From assembly GCA_963575745.1 (NCBI GenBank), contig CAUYUJ010012803.1:62001-126000 (forward strand): DNA of 64,000 nucleotides. Reading direction: 5' to 3'. Shown here piece by piece: positions 42,270-53,030 of this stretch; positions within the stretch are counted from its first letter, which is position 1; each line of letters starts with the position of its first letter. The DNA comes from Prorocentrum cordatum. Taxonomy: Eukaryota; Sar; Dinophyceae; Prorocentrales; Prorocentraceae. Below the pieces are notes generated by a model that did no database searches, was not told the origin of the DNA, and saw only the letters and a list, made by a program, of their open reading frames with translations. A program made the translations under genes and the position numbers.

Positions 42270-43170
42270 TGGGTGTACAGTAGGCGCTCGACCACAAGAA
42301 ACCTTCTACAAGAAACCCAACCCTGAGACCCCAGGTAGTCCATGGATCTTTGGTGTGGGAGCGCCACACTTTTCACATCAAAACCATCGAAACCCAAGAA
42401 ATCCAGGGCAGCCTGGAGGCAAGCAGGGTGTTTCTTGGCATGGGACTCCACTGTATGGCCGCAAACGTATCTGTCCAGTCGAGAACCCCACAGGGCCGGG
42501 GACAATAAGCAGCGGCACAGACATGAACCTCTCGGAGGTCCGCGCAAGCTCCTGGCCAGGGCGGTCCTCGGAGGAATGCCCAGAGAGGCTTCCGAGGCGG
42601 CCCAGCAGCCCAGCACGTCCTGGAGAGAGGGCTCCGAGATGACGCCACCGGAGCCCCAACACGGCTCATGGGAAGCCAAAGCGACTGAGAGGGAACGATC
42701 GGGGGGGGGGACACTGAATAGGGGAAGCGTGGACCTGGAATCGGCGACGCATCGCCGAGAGGTCGGCGATAGGGCCCCCATGGCGGAAACCTTTCATTTT
42801 TGGGCTATCTGGCCCCTGGCTGAGACGAAATCGGCGATTGCGGGTCACTACGTTCCCCCCTGAGCCCATTTCCTCCCAACGTTGCCCTTGGCACTGCCCA
42901 GGACGACCTCCCAGTTTCGGGGGCGCGCACACATGGATTAGCGATCTATGGATTTGGCGCGTGGTCGCCGAATCCATGGATCGGGGGAGGCCCCCCTCCC
43001 CAAGATGCGGTCGGTGCCGCCTCGCTCGGCGGCGGAACTCCGCGAGGAAACGGGACCTGTCGCTAATCCACGCCCCCTTGACCCATGTCAGGAGGCAACT
43101 ACTGGGAGGTTGTCGTCGGAAAGATCAAGGCGGATTGAGCCCCCTTTGGGAACTGTCACGCCGGAAAGGG
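42270..43170. other. dispersed repeat then unassigned sequence
   Basis: 42275-42365 shares the ACAAGAAACCCAACCCT block with 20376-20480. The remainder has no supported gene. Confidence 0.45.
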
Positions 43171-43179
43171 CCTCGGACT

Positions 43180-43252
43180 AAGCCGGATCAAGCCGGATTC
43201 AGCGGGATTCAGCCGGATCAAGCGGGATCAGGCCGGATCAAGCCGGATTTCG
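43180..43252. repeat. 10-bp tandem repeat
   Basis: Units of CCGGATCAAG, CCGGATTCAG and CGGGATCAAG type, about seven copies. Confidence 0.85.
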
Positions 43253-43315
43253 GACCAGGGCGAAACCAGAACTCTACCTCCCAGGAGTGGCATCCGCATC
43301 AAGACCATCATCCCC

Positions 43316-43370
43316 GTCCTCCTCCTCCTCCTCCTCCTCCTCCTCCTCCTCCTCCTCCTCCTCCTCCCGC
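43316..43370. repeat. CTC tract
   Basis: About 18 CTC units. Confidence 0.95.
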
Positions 43371-43552
43371 TCACAAGACGGCCCACAGGAGAGCTGCCCG
43401 CCCCCCGGCGGCGCGAGGGGGGCGGCCCCGCATGGGGCCCCGCACGCTCTCGGCGGCCGGCGCCGCCTTGGGCGCGCGGCCTGTGCTCCGCGGCGTGGGG
43501 TGTGGTTCGTACTGGGTGAGACAGACTCCGCCAGACTTGGCGGCGCGCAAAA

Positions 43553-43692
43553 GGGGGTAGGGGGAGGGGGGAAGGCTTCTTAGAAGCACCCTGCTTCATA
43601 GAAGGCCTCGGCCTTGCGTCTATAGAGAAGGCCCGCGCCTTCTAAGAAGCAGGGGTGCTTCTAAGAAGCCTTCCCCCCTCCCCCTACCCCCC
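43553..43692. mobile_element. near-perfect fold-back element
   Basis: Arms of about 54 bp (43553-43606 and 43637-43692) pair with one mismatch and one indel. Key blocks are AAGGCTTCTTAGAAGCACCC and TAGAAGGC. Only about 30 bp separate them. Confidence 0.85.
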
Positions 43693-43710
43693 GCTGCGCG
43701 TTGCCAACAG

Positions 43711-43809
43711 ACATGTGCTACGAACCTGTCGTGGAAGCCGCAGAAAAGGTTCTCAGAACACTGTCTGGCAGGGCTCATAGGCGAGCCAGGACGCTTCGCC
43801 GCTGCTCGA
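43711..43809. mobile_element. MITE family F1, 3' fragment
   Basis: Retains GGTTCTCAGAACA, TAGGCGAGCCAGGACGCTTC and the CTGCTCGA end. The 5' half is missing or diverged. Confidence 0.65.
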
Positions 43810-44098
43810 CCCGAGTTAGCCCTGACCCGAGTTACCCCTGACGATTGTGGGGCTCTGGGCGCCCGAGCTATCCGGGGGTAACTCGGGGTCCGGGGTAACT
43901 CGGGTTCGGACCCCGAAAAAGGAGCCCGAGTCAGCCCTGACCCGAGTCACCCCTGACGATTGTGGGGCTCTGGGCGCCCGAGCTATCCGGGGTAACTCGG
44001 GTCCGAGGTAAACTCGGGTTCGGACTCCCGAAGAAAGGAGCCCGAGTCAGCCCCGACCCGAGTCACCCCTGACGATTGTGGGGCTCTGAGACATGTGC
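43810..44098. repeat. 118-bp tandem repeat, cluster 1
   Basis: Two full units and one partial. Each carries TGACCCGAGTTACCCCTGAC, GATTGTGGGGCTCTGGGCGC and the inverted GGGGTAACTCGGG blocks. Confidence 0.85.
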
Positions 44099-44106
44099 TA
44101 CGAACC

Positions 44107-44200
44107 CATGGGCGGAGGAGGAGGAGGAGGAGGAGAGGAGGAGGAGGAGAGGAGGAGGAGGAGGAGGAAGAGGAGGAGGAGGAGGAGGAGGAGATGGAGG
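44107..44200. repeat. GGA tract
   Basis: GGA repeats with a GAA and a GAT interruption. Confidence 0.95.
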
Positions 44201-44344
44201 ACGAGGAGGGCGCCCCGCCGCTGCTCGATCGCGGGCCGCCTCGGGCGCCCCGCGCTCGCCGCCGACGGAGCTGCAGAGGCACGGCCGCAGCCCTCCACGG
44301 CGGCCGCGCCCCGAGCAGCACGCACCGGGCTACCAGCCTGGAGC

Positions 44345-44490
44345 GAAGGACTGCAAAGGATTGCAAAGGATTACAAAAAAAAACGTCTTTTTGCAATCCT
44401 TCGTTTTTTGCAATCCTTCGTTTTTGTTTGCAAAGGATTGCAAAGGATTGCAAAGGGTTTTGTTTGCAATCCTTCGTTTTTGTTGCAATC
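44345..44490. repeat. inverted cluster of GGATTGCAAA motifs
   Basis: GGATTGCAAA in direct orientation (twice near 44357-44380, repeated near 44440-44460) alternates with TTTGCAATCC and TTGCAATCC. Related to 529-663 but without the CA dinucleotide. Confidence 0.8.
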
Positions 44491-44520
44491 CCTGTCCCTA
44501 TGCTGGGCATCTCCTCATCA

Positions 44521-44757
44521 CGATGCCAATCTGAGGGATTCCCTTACTCCAGATTTCGTGATGAAGGGAGGGGGGTCTCATTTCGGGGGCGGGTCTCTTC
44601 CAGGCTATCTTGGAGGGCCTGGGGGGTCTGGGGACGATGTTTTGGAGGGTTCTCCCACGGGGGAGGTCTGAAATGGCTTGTCTTGGAGGGTCCAGACCCC
44701 CTCTTTTTTTACGAAATCTGGAGTATTCTTCGAGGGCGAATCCCTAAGGTTGTCATC
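44521..44757. mobile_element. fold-back element with ACTCCAGATTTCGT arms
   Basis: Left-arm blocks GAGGGATTCCC, ACTCCAGATTTCGT and GGGAGGGGGGTCT are all inverted in the right arm (CCCCCTCTTTTTTTACG, ACGAAATCTGGAGTATTC, GAATCCCTAAGG). The outer ends are CGATGCCAATC and GGTTGTCATCG. Confidence 0.65.
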
Positions 44758-44877
44758 GCCTTTTGGCGTGTCGATCTCAGGGATGGGGATACGCTCGAGG
44801 CCGGCAAGAAGCAGTGCGAGCGACGCGGATCGGACTCGGGATCGATCGAAATCGAGTCGGGCCGAATTCGGAGGAGC

Positions 44878-44975
44878 CCTCCTCTTCTTCCTCCTCCTCG
44901 TCCTCCTCCTCCTCCTCCTCCTCCGCATTATCCTCCTCCTCCTCCTCCTCCTCGCTCTCCTCCTCCTCCCCGGAG
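44878..44975. repeat. CTC tract
   Basis: CTC repeats with TTC, GTC and GCAT interruptions. Confidence 0.9.
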
Positions 44976-45164
44976 GGATCTTGCGCGACATGGCACATCG
45001 ACCCTACGCCGCGGCTTCACGCGGGCCGCGGGCCGCGGGCGTGGCGCGCTGCACCGGACGCGAGGGCGCCTAACAAGCGACCTCCAGCGGGCAGCTCGCG
45101 CGCGGACGTCGGCGCAGACCTCAGTGGGACCTGGAAACGACAGGGCCGTTTTTTTTAACCGAAT

Positions 45165-45395
45165 CTTGGACGCCCGAGTTATCCGGGGTAACTCGGGTCC
45201 GGGGTAACTCGGGTTTGGGTTCCCGAAAAACGAACCCGAATTAACCCTGACCCGAGTTACCCCTGATGATTCGGGGCTCTGGACGCCCGAAATATCCGGG
45301 GTAACTCGGGTCCAGGATAACTCGGGTTCGGACTCCCGAAAAACGAACCCGAGTTAGCCCTGACCCGAATTACCCCTGATGATTCGGGGCTCTGA
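45165..45395. repeat. 118-bp tandem repeat, cluster 2
   Basis: Two units of the repeat at 43810-44098, with TGATGATTCGGGGCTCTG in place of TGACGATTGTGGGGCTCTG. Confidence 0.85.
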
Positions 45396-45629
45396 AAATC
45401 CGTTTTGCTGTTTTTGTTGCCGGTTCCGACGCCGTATTTTTTTACCAATGCCGTCGCCGTTGTTGGACCGGTTCCGGCCCCGGTTCCCCTCCTGGCACCG
45501 TTTTTTGTTGTTGCCGTTTCCGGTCGCCGTTTTTTTGCCGTTTCCATTTTCAAGGGACACTTTTTCGAAAACGGTGAAAAAGCGGCCCTGCCGTTTCCGG
45601 GGCCCACTAAGGCGCAGACGACACCTACA

Positions 45630-45862
45630 TTGAGCAGGGGCCGCCCGTCCCGGCATTCCTATAGGCCTACCACGAAATATCTTTAGAACCCAAAGATGCT
45701 CCCATAACAAAAGCCATGGTCTTAGAACATAGCGCCGATGCTTGGAAACAGAGCAGCCCCAGACACAAATGTTCTAAGAACATGTCGTGCGAACCACAAG
45801 AGGTTCTTAGAACATTCTTTGGTGGACCTATAGGTGAGCCAGGACGCTTCGCCACTGCTCGA
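45630..45862. mobile_element. MITE-like element, family F1 copy 3
   Basis: A 233-bp element with the same ends as copies 1 and 2 and internal TTCTAAGAAC and GGTTCTTAGAAC. No target duplication is evident (CTACA left, GGATG right). Confidence 0.75.
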
Positions 45863-47040
45863 GGATGGGGACGTAGCTCGGGAGTCCACGAAAACCAGCG
45901 GGTCTTTACGAGAGGTGCACGTATCCATATCCGTGCCCTCGCTGCCTGGATTCTGGGGCGCGACTCGGTGGATGCACTGTCGCGTGGACACGCTCCGCGC
46001 GGTGCATCCGCGAACAAACACCCCGTGCCCATTGGGTCGCGGCCTTTCCGCTCTTCCCCGCATCTTCAAGGCCGTGCTCACGGCGATGTTGCTTAACGGA
46101 GATGTTGGGGACCAAATTGTAGGAAATCGCGAACCATAGAACATTGCAGGAAAACGCGAGCCACGCGTTCCCACACTAACGAAACCTGCATCGCCATTAC
46201 CTACATCGCCGTTCGCCCGTCTACGGCATCAACTTTCGCCCAACCGCAGTTGATGTAAGTCGATGTAACTACATAGTCGGTTGGCGTGCCGCTGCTCCCG
46301 CACAGCGGAGAGTACAAGCCCGCATCGTTACTTTCCCGCACACGCGCTCTGTCGCATGTTTCGACCGACTGACTGCCTGCCTGGCTGGCCCAAGGGCCCA
46401 GCCCGCAAGGCCGTGGGCATGCAGATGCTTCCGGTCCACGGATCGCTCGGGAATCCATCAGCGCCAGCGGGTCTGGAGGCTGCATCGGGCGCCGCCGCCT
46501 TTCCAGCTCCGAGAGCGAGTTATCCTCGGCCTAAGCCTGCCTAGCGTGGGGAAAGGTGTCCTTGCCGACCAGGGAAGGCCCGCGCGGACCTCTCGAAGCT
46601 GATGGTCTTGCAACGTTTGGCCTTCTGCCCCTGCCCCCACGTCCTGGCGTTGGCCGAGAATGACGCTGGGCACTCTTGCTCCGTTTTGGGCCCTGCGACC
46701 CGCACAGTTCGCTCCGACCCGAAGAGTGCCGCATGAGAGCTTCTCTATGGATCTCTTCGCGGCACTGTGTTTCTTTCCACGGCGACGGCTCCTGGAGCCT
46801 GCCCCCATGCCTTCAACATTTGTTTCGGAGACCATCGACCACAACCTTTACCACATGGCGATTCTAGCACCAGCTTGCCTTCAACGTGGGACGACGGGTG
46901 TGCAGGATGCAAACAATGCTGGTGCGAGACAATTCATAATGCGTATCTGCGCCCGTGCATTGTTGCCCCTTTGGCCCGCCTTGTTGGAGCCATGTCTAGG
47001 AGGCGAGAATGCAAGGGTGGCCTTGATAAAGTGCTGCGTC
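45863..47040. other. no gene recognised
   Basis: 45918-46052 is a relative of the element at 42012-42196. Open frames near 46281-46544 and 46660-47049 show no domain and are not called. Confidence 0.4.
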
Positions 47041-47058
47041 CATACATAAATATATACT

Positions 47059-47094
47059 AGAACCACGCGCGCGCTTCGCGCGCGCTTAGGTTCT
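47059..47094. repeat. AGAACC hairpin, copy 3
   Basis: AGAACC and GGTTCT enclose CGCGCGCGC-TTC-GCGCGCGC; preceded by TATATA. Confidence 0.75.
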
Positions 47095-47129
47095 GTCGAG
47101 TCACAGACCCAGGAACCGTTGTGAGAAGA

Positions 47130-48520
47130 AATTGGTGACGCGAAGCGTCGTGGGGGCGTCCTTGGACGTCTGGGGTCTCCTGGGGCCTCTTGAGGGGCCT
47201 CCTGGGGGCCTCCTGGCGGCCTCTTGGGGCGGAAGGCTCGAGCTTGCGGTTCGTGGTCCCCCTCTGGGCCCCCTCTTGGGCCCGTCTTGGGGCCCTCTTG
47301 GGCCATCTTGGGCGCCTCTTGGGCCGTCTTGGGGCCCTCTTGGGCTGTCCTTGGGCCTCCTTTGGGCCTCTTGGGGGTCTCCTGGGGCCTCTTGAGGGGC
47401 CTCCTGGGGGCCTCCTGGCGGCCTCTTGGGGCGGAAGGCTCGAGCTTGCGGTTCGTGGTCCCCCTCTGGGCCCCCTCTTGGGCCCGTCTTGGGGCCCTCT
47501 TGGGCCATCTTGGGCGCCTCTTGGGCCGTCTTGGGGCCCTCTTGGGCTGTCCTGGGGCCCTCTTGGAAGCTTCTTGGGCCGTCTTGGGGCGGTCTTGGGC
47601 GCCTCTTGGGCCGTCCTGTAACGTCGGAAAGCCCAAAAGACAACTTTGTTGAAAATGTACGTTTTACGAAGGGAATGGGCCAATTTTTGCGTCTAGGGGC
47701 CCTCTTGGGACGCATGTTGGAGGCTTCTTGGGGCCTCTTGGGGGCGTCCTTGGACGTCTGGGGTCTCCTGGGGCCTCTTGAGGGGCCTCCTGGGGGCCTC
47801 CTGGCGGCCTCTTGGGGCGGAAGGCTCGAGCTTGCGGTTCGTGGTCCCCCTCTGGGCCCCCTCTTGGGCCCGTCTTGGGGCCCTCTTGGGCCATCTTGGG
47901 CGCCTCTTGGGCCGTCTTGGGGCCCTCTTGGGCTGTCCTGGGGCCCTCTTGGAAGCTTCTTGGGCCGTCTTGGGGCGGTCTTGGGCGCCTCTTGGGCCGT
48001 CCTGTAACGTCGGAAAGCCCAAAAGGCGACTTTGTTAAAAATGTACGTTTTACGAAGGGAATGGGCCAATTCTTGCGTCTAGGGGCCCTCTTGGGACGCA
48101 TGTTGGAGGCTTCTTGGAGCCTCTTGGGGGCGTCCTTGGACGTCTGGGGTCTCCTGGGGCCTCTTGAGGGGCCTCCTGGGGGCCTCCTGGCGGCCTCTTG
48201 GGGCGGAAGGCTCGAGCTTGCGGTTCGTGGTCCCCCTCTGGGCCCCCTCTTGGGCCCGTCTTGGGGCCCTCTTGGGCCATCTTGGGCGCCTCTTGGGCCG
48301 TCTTGGGGCCCTCTTGGGCTGTCCTGGGGCCCTCTGGGAAGCTTCTTGGGCCGTCTTGGGGCGGTCTTGGGCGCCTCTTGGGCCGTCCTGTAACGTCGGA
48401 AAGCCCAAAAGACAACTTTGTTGAAAATGTACGTTTTACGAAGGGAATGGGCCAATTTTTGCGTCTAGGGGCCCTCTTGGGACGCATGTTGGAGGCTTCT
48501 TGGGGCCTCTTGGGGGCCTC
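47130..48520. repeat. 386-bp tandem repeat, about 3.5 units
   Basis: The landmark GAAAATGTACGTTTTACGAA lies near 47650, 48037 and 48422; the spacing is 386 bp. Units are almost identical and are themselves built of the CTTGGG minisatellite. The first unit lacks the landmark part. Confidence 0.95.
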
Positions 48521-48743
48521 CTTGGACGTCTGGAGGCCATCTTCAGCATCTCGGAGCCCTCTTGGAGGCCTCTTGGAAGTTTCTTGGGCCGTCTTGGGCG
48601 CTTCTTGGGCCGTCTTGTCTGACTGGGGAGGCCTCCGGCAAGCCCCGACGAGCCTCCGGGCCCCCCGGGGTGCACATTTGCGGTCGGGGTCCCGGCCCCG
48701 GGCCCCCGGACCCGGTGCGCCGTTATATGTATACATACATATA

Positions 48744-48830
48744 TCCTCCTCCTCCTCCTCCTCCTCCTCCTCCTCCTCCTCCTCCTCCTCCTCCCTCTTC
48801 TTCTTCTTCCTCCTCCTCCTCCTCCTCGGC
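48744..48830. repeat. CTC tract
   Basis: CTC and TTC repeats. Confidence 0.95.
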
Positions 48831-48984
48831 CCTTCTATCCTCTTCCTCCTCCACTCCGCTTTCTTGTAACTAACTCCTCCCTGTCGCACCCGAGACGTGT
48901 CTGTAGGGCGTGTCGGGCGTTCTACCTGAGACCTCCTCACCATTATTGTTGCTGATGCTTGAACTTTGTAACAGGTTAATGGCT

Positions 48985-49230
48985 GGAGGGCGGGACGTTT
49001 TCAAAATGTGGCTCCCGCCCCAGCTTCGTGCAAATTCGTCTTAACAATCTGCAGCAATTTGAAGTCTGGAAGGCGGTTGATGTTCAAACTGTGGCTCTCG
49101 CCTCAGCGCCGGGAACATTCGCTCTAAAAGTGTGCAGCGGTTTCAAAGTTGGAGAGCGGCTCCCTCTCAAAATGCAGCTCTCGCAACACTCGCCTTATAA
49201 GTTCGTGACTGCTTCAAGAAATCGTATGTT
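48985..49230. repeat. degenerate ~83-bp tandem repeat
   Basis: Three diverged units share TTCAAAATGTGGCTCCCGCC, GTTCAAACTGTGGCTCTCGC and CTCAAAATGCAGCTCTCGC blocks. Confidence 0.65.
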
Positions 49231-49565
49231 TGAAGCTCCAGGAGTAGTTTCCCGCACGATTTTGAGGATTATCAAGACGCAACTGTCACGACAATTCGCA
49301 GTGTTGAAATCCCCGGAATGGCGGCACGATTGAAGATTCTCAAACGTTTGTCACGGGCCTCTTCCCGCAATGAACCTGCATTCTTGTAGGGACCTGAAGG
49401 GCGAACTTGGAGGTAGGGTTGCTGGTCAAATCGTTGACGCGTGTTGGGCTTGCACTGGTTCTCCTCCTCCTCCCCCCTTTCCCCCTCCTCATCCTCCTCC
49501 TCCCTCCTGCCGCCCTCCGCCATTCGTCCCTCCCTCCCGCCTCCTCACTGCCTCGTCCCGGCCTC

Positions 49566-49645
49566 CCTCCTCCTCCTCCTCCTCCTCCTCCTCCTCCTCC
49601 TCCTCCTCCTCCTCCTCCTCCTCCTCCTCCTCCTCCCCTCCGCCC
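49566..49645. repeat. CTC tract
   Basis: About 24 CTC units. 49650-50480 beyond it holds no supported gene. Confidence 0.95.
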
Positions 49646-50489
49646 GCCGTTCTCTCTAAACTCGGGAAAACCCGCAGCTCCGTCGAACTCGAGTCCTACG
49701 GCTCCCGATGTACCATCCTGCACCTCATTCGGCCCGACCCTGTTCGAACACCTCTTCGCACCCCTGAAGCGCACCGAAGGCAGCCGAAAACCTGCAGAAA
49801 TCACCGACACGCGCTGCGAGCCTCCTCTCGCACACCTTTCATACACCAGCTCTTTCGGCGGCGGGCAGGAGGGGCCAGAGTGAGGGTGGGAGCCGTCCGA
49901 AGCGTGGGAGGAGCTCTCGCATGGGTGGCCCCGCAGGCACCGTGCGCCCCGCGCCTTCGAACGCGTTTGCGAGCAGAGGAACAGGAACGAAGGGCGCCCG
50001 TGCTGCGACGGGCTAGTGTTCCAGCTGGAAAAGGCTTACCTTCCTGAGCAGGGCATACAGAGAGGCCGCGGCACAGAACAAGCGCCGACCGCCATGGGAA
50101 AGGGGGCCATCCGAGGCGCAGAATGTGCCCGCCAGTGCGCATCACGGGCATGGGCGTGTGCATGCACGTGCGCATCACACAGGCATGACCGGCGCACGCC
50201 GCAAGGCACGCGTGCACAGCAGGGCCCGCGTGCACCAAGCAGCCCTGCCAGGCAGCCAGAACGACTGAGCAGTGGGACGCTGATGGGGCAGAGGCCACCA
50301 CCCCCACACAGCACGATGCCCGCCCAGATTGGCTCGAGGATGTGGACAAACATCCGCCGACCTCTTGGGGTATCCTCGCCATATGAAACTATTGCCCCTC
50401 CCCAAACCCCTCCCCAAGGAACCCGGTCCGGCCGGTTTGCAAAGGGGGGCGGTCGACCCGGCCAGGCTGGGGCCTCGTCCCTCCCGAAA

Positions 50490-51060
50490 ATACTTCTGGA
50501 CGCCCCCAAAAGGCCTCGAGATGGGAGCCGGAGGTTCCAAGACGCCCCGACATGGTTTCCAGACGATCCAAGACAGCCCCAGAAGCTTCCAAGGCGCTCC
50601 AAGAGGGCTCCAAGAAGACCCCCCAAAGGGCCTCAACAAACAGAACTCGTCCCATCCCTCCGGGAAACGGACACTTTCACATCTTCGCCTTTGGGTTCTC
50701 CACCACGTCCAAGACGGCTTCCCAGGCCTCCTAGATCTGCCCCAAGACGGCCTAAAAGGCCCCCGAGAGGGCCCCAAGACGGCTCCACACGGCCCCAGGA
50801 CGGCCTGCGAGGTCTCCACACGGCCCCAGTACGGCCTACGAGACGAGGCCTCCCAAGCAGCCCTGGAGGACCCCATGAACGGCCCAAGACAACCCAAAAT
50901 GGCTCCAAGACGGGCCCCAGAGGGGCCCAAGACAGCCCACGACTGCCCCAAATGCGCCTCGGACGACCCAAGAGGGCGCCGGGAGACCCCAAGGCAGCCC
51001 CAAAGAGCGCCCGGAAAGCCCCCAAACATCTCCCAGGAAACTTCCAACGGCCCTCGATGT
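50490..51060. repeat. CCCAAGACGGC minisatellite block
   Basis: Degenerate units in the orientation opposite to 47130-48640. A short CTC run at 51198-51235 follows. 51240-51660 has no recognised gene. Confidence 0.8.
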
Positions 51061-51675
51061 CTGCTCTCTGGGCGGCGTCGACGTCGGACCGACGATGGCG
51101 CGCCTCAACAACTCCGCCACTGCGCCCCCCTGGCAAACTGAACGTGGTAGAACGCCGCGTGCTATCTGGAATACTTCCTGCCAGTCGCCCCCTTTCCTCC
51201 TCCTCCTCCTCCTCCTCCTCCTCCTTCTTCCCCTCCTTCCCCCAACCTTTCTGAAGCCTCTAAAACTCGTCGACACCACAAGATGAGGAAGGAATAACAC
51301 GTCCCGCAATCCACCACCCCCTGGGAATCTTCGGCGTGTCGGAGACCCACAACGAGCCCCAAGAAACAAAAATGCAGAGTTTCCAAGAATCCGTGCGGTT
51401 TCAATATGTTCCACCCTCTGGTGTTATTCGCGTGCACGGTGGTCCGAGCTGTCCCAGATCGCTCCAAGAGAGCGGCGGATGTGGCATACACCTATAGAAT
51501 AACCACCGCCTGGGGGATCGATCTTTAGGGGCCTCAGCCTTAATTGATGTTAAAGCGCTGGGGACGTCTTGTTGTTCGGTCAGTCGAATCGAAAGAAAAC
51601 GGCAACCCAAAACAACACAAACCATTACACCAGAGAGACACCCCAATCAGTGGATGATTCGGAAATAGGTGATAT

Positions 51676-52040
51676 GGATATTGAGGTCGATTGAGATATC
51701 GATAGTGTGATCGATAGTGAGGACGATAGAAAGGTCGATCGTAAGACCGATAGTGAAATCGATTCAGTGAGTTCCACGATGAGACCGATCATGACATCGC
51801 TCGTGCGATCGATACTGTGATCGATAATGAGATCGATCGTGAGACTGATAATGAAACCGATAGAGAGGTGGGTAGTGAGATCGATGGTGATACCGAACGA
51901 TCATGAGATCGACCAGGAACCCAAGAATGCGGAAACCCGGGAATTCCGCCGCCCACTGAAATCGGCCAGGAACCAACAACCTGGAACCGGGGAATCCAGA
52001 ACCGGGAACCCGGGAACCCGGCCGCCTACCGAAATCGGCC
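51676..52040. repeat. GATCGAT-type degenerate array and CCGGGAA repeats
   Basis: 51676-51910 consists of 12-18-bp units around GATCGATAGTGA with many GATC and ATCGAT sites. 51940-52040 continues with CCGGGAA and ACCGAAATCGGCC repeats. Confidence 0.75.
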
Positions 52041-52772
52041 GCCAACTTTCGCCAAATCCTCGAAGATCCGCTGGGACCCCTTCAATGCAAACGCACTGTT
52101 TGGGGAACTGCAACGCTGAACTGGACCGAACATGGCGCGAACGAGAATCCCAAAACGGAACAACAAAACTAGCACCACAGGTGAAAACAACGTGCAGCTT
52201 GAAAACGAAAAGAAAAAACAGCACTCACCATTTCATCGTCATCTCGGGCATCGGCAAGCGGCGGATGTGGATCATATATTCCCCCACACAAACAAGGCCC
52301 GACTAGATCCAAATTGCCTCGCATCGTAAGATCTCACACGCCCGAAAAAACTGCAACCAAGGTGGTACGGAACGGACAACTCATTCGAATAATTACCCCG
52401 GCCAATCCTCTGGCCGACCCTCTCATCCAAGCCCTCCCGCAATCCCAGGTTTGGGTAGGCTCCCAGACGTCCGACGATGAGTGCTGTCCAATGCGCGGTC
52501 CCAACGAGGTCCCGACCCCTTCCTTCGGACCATATTTCGCCCCAGGTCCGGTTTTTAACGGTCCCAGGACCCGAAAACGCCCACCATAAACCGAGACGAA
52601 ATATACCCGCCCTGATCGAGCACTGGCCTTTATAGAGAACTACCAATTGGGTCCCATCTACTCTGACCCAATCTGGGAGGCCTAGAATTAGGTCCGGCAT
52701 GTCCCCCATACAGGCGGACTGCGGAAGATAGCCGAACCATAATCGACGACAGTCCAAAAGACAACGACACAT
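52041..52772. other. no gene recognised
   Basis: A 166-codon minus-strand frame (52272-52772) is open but has no recognisable domain and is not called. Confidence 0.4.
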
Positions 52773-52845
52773 CGCCCCCAGGCTATGTTTTTTCTACTAT
52801 TCTTGAACATCCCCCTTCTGTAGAGGGACATGCCCGAGAGAAGCC
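52773..52845. repeat. dispersed repeat, family F11 copy 3
   Basis: CCCCCAGGCTATGTTTTTTC, TTGAACATCCCCCTTC and AGAGGGACATG blocks as in copies 1 and 2. Confidence 0.6.
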
Positions 52846-53030
52846 CAGAACATCGCAGCTTCGCTTCAGGCTGCACCCAGCGTGGCCCTGACTTGCAGAA
52901 CCCCTGGGCCTTCGCGGGCCCGACGCCTGCGCTCCCTCGCCCCCGCTCCCGCCAGGGCGGCCAGCGCCCCAGAAATCGCGCGCCGCCCCGGGGGGAAACT
53001 CCCACCGAGATCCCTGGCCTTCCCTGACTT

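Noticed and set aside
47057-48943. Open frames of 200-320 residues rich in PKTAQEAPK
   Set aside because: They are translations of the CTTGGG minisatellite and the 386-bp repeat; the same peptide pattern appears in several frames and many blocks.
52272-52772. 166-residue open frame
   Set aside because: No recognisable domain or exon structure; could be chance in GC-rich DNA.
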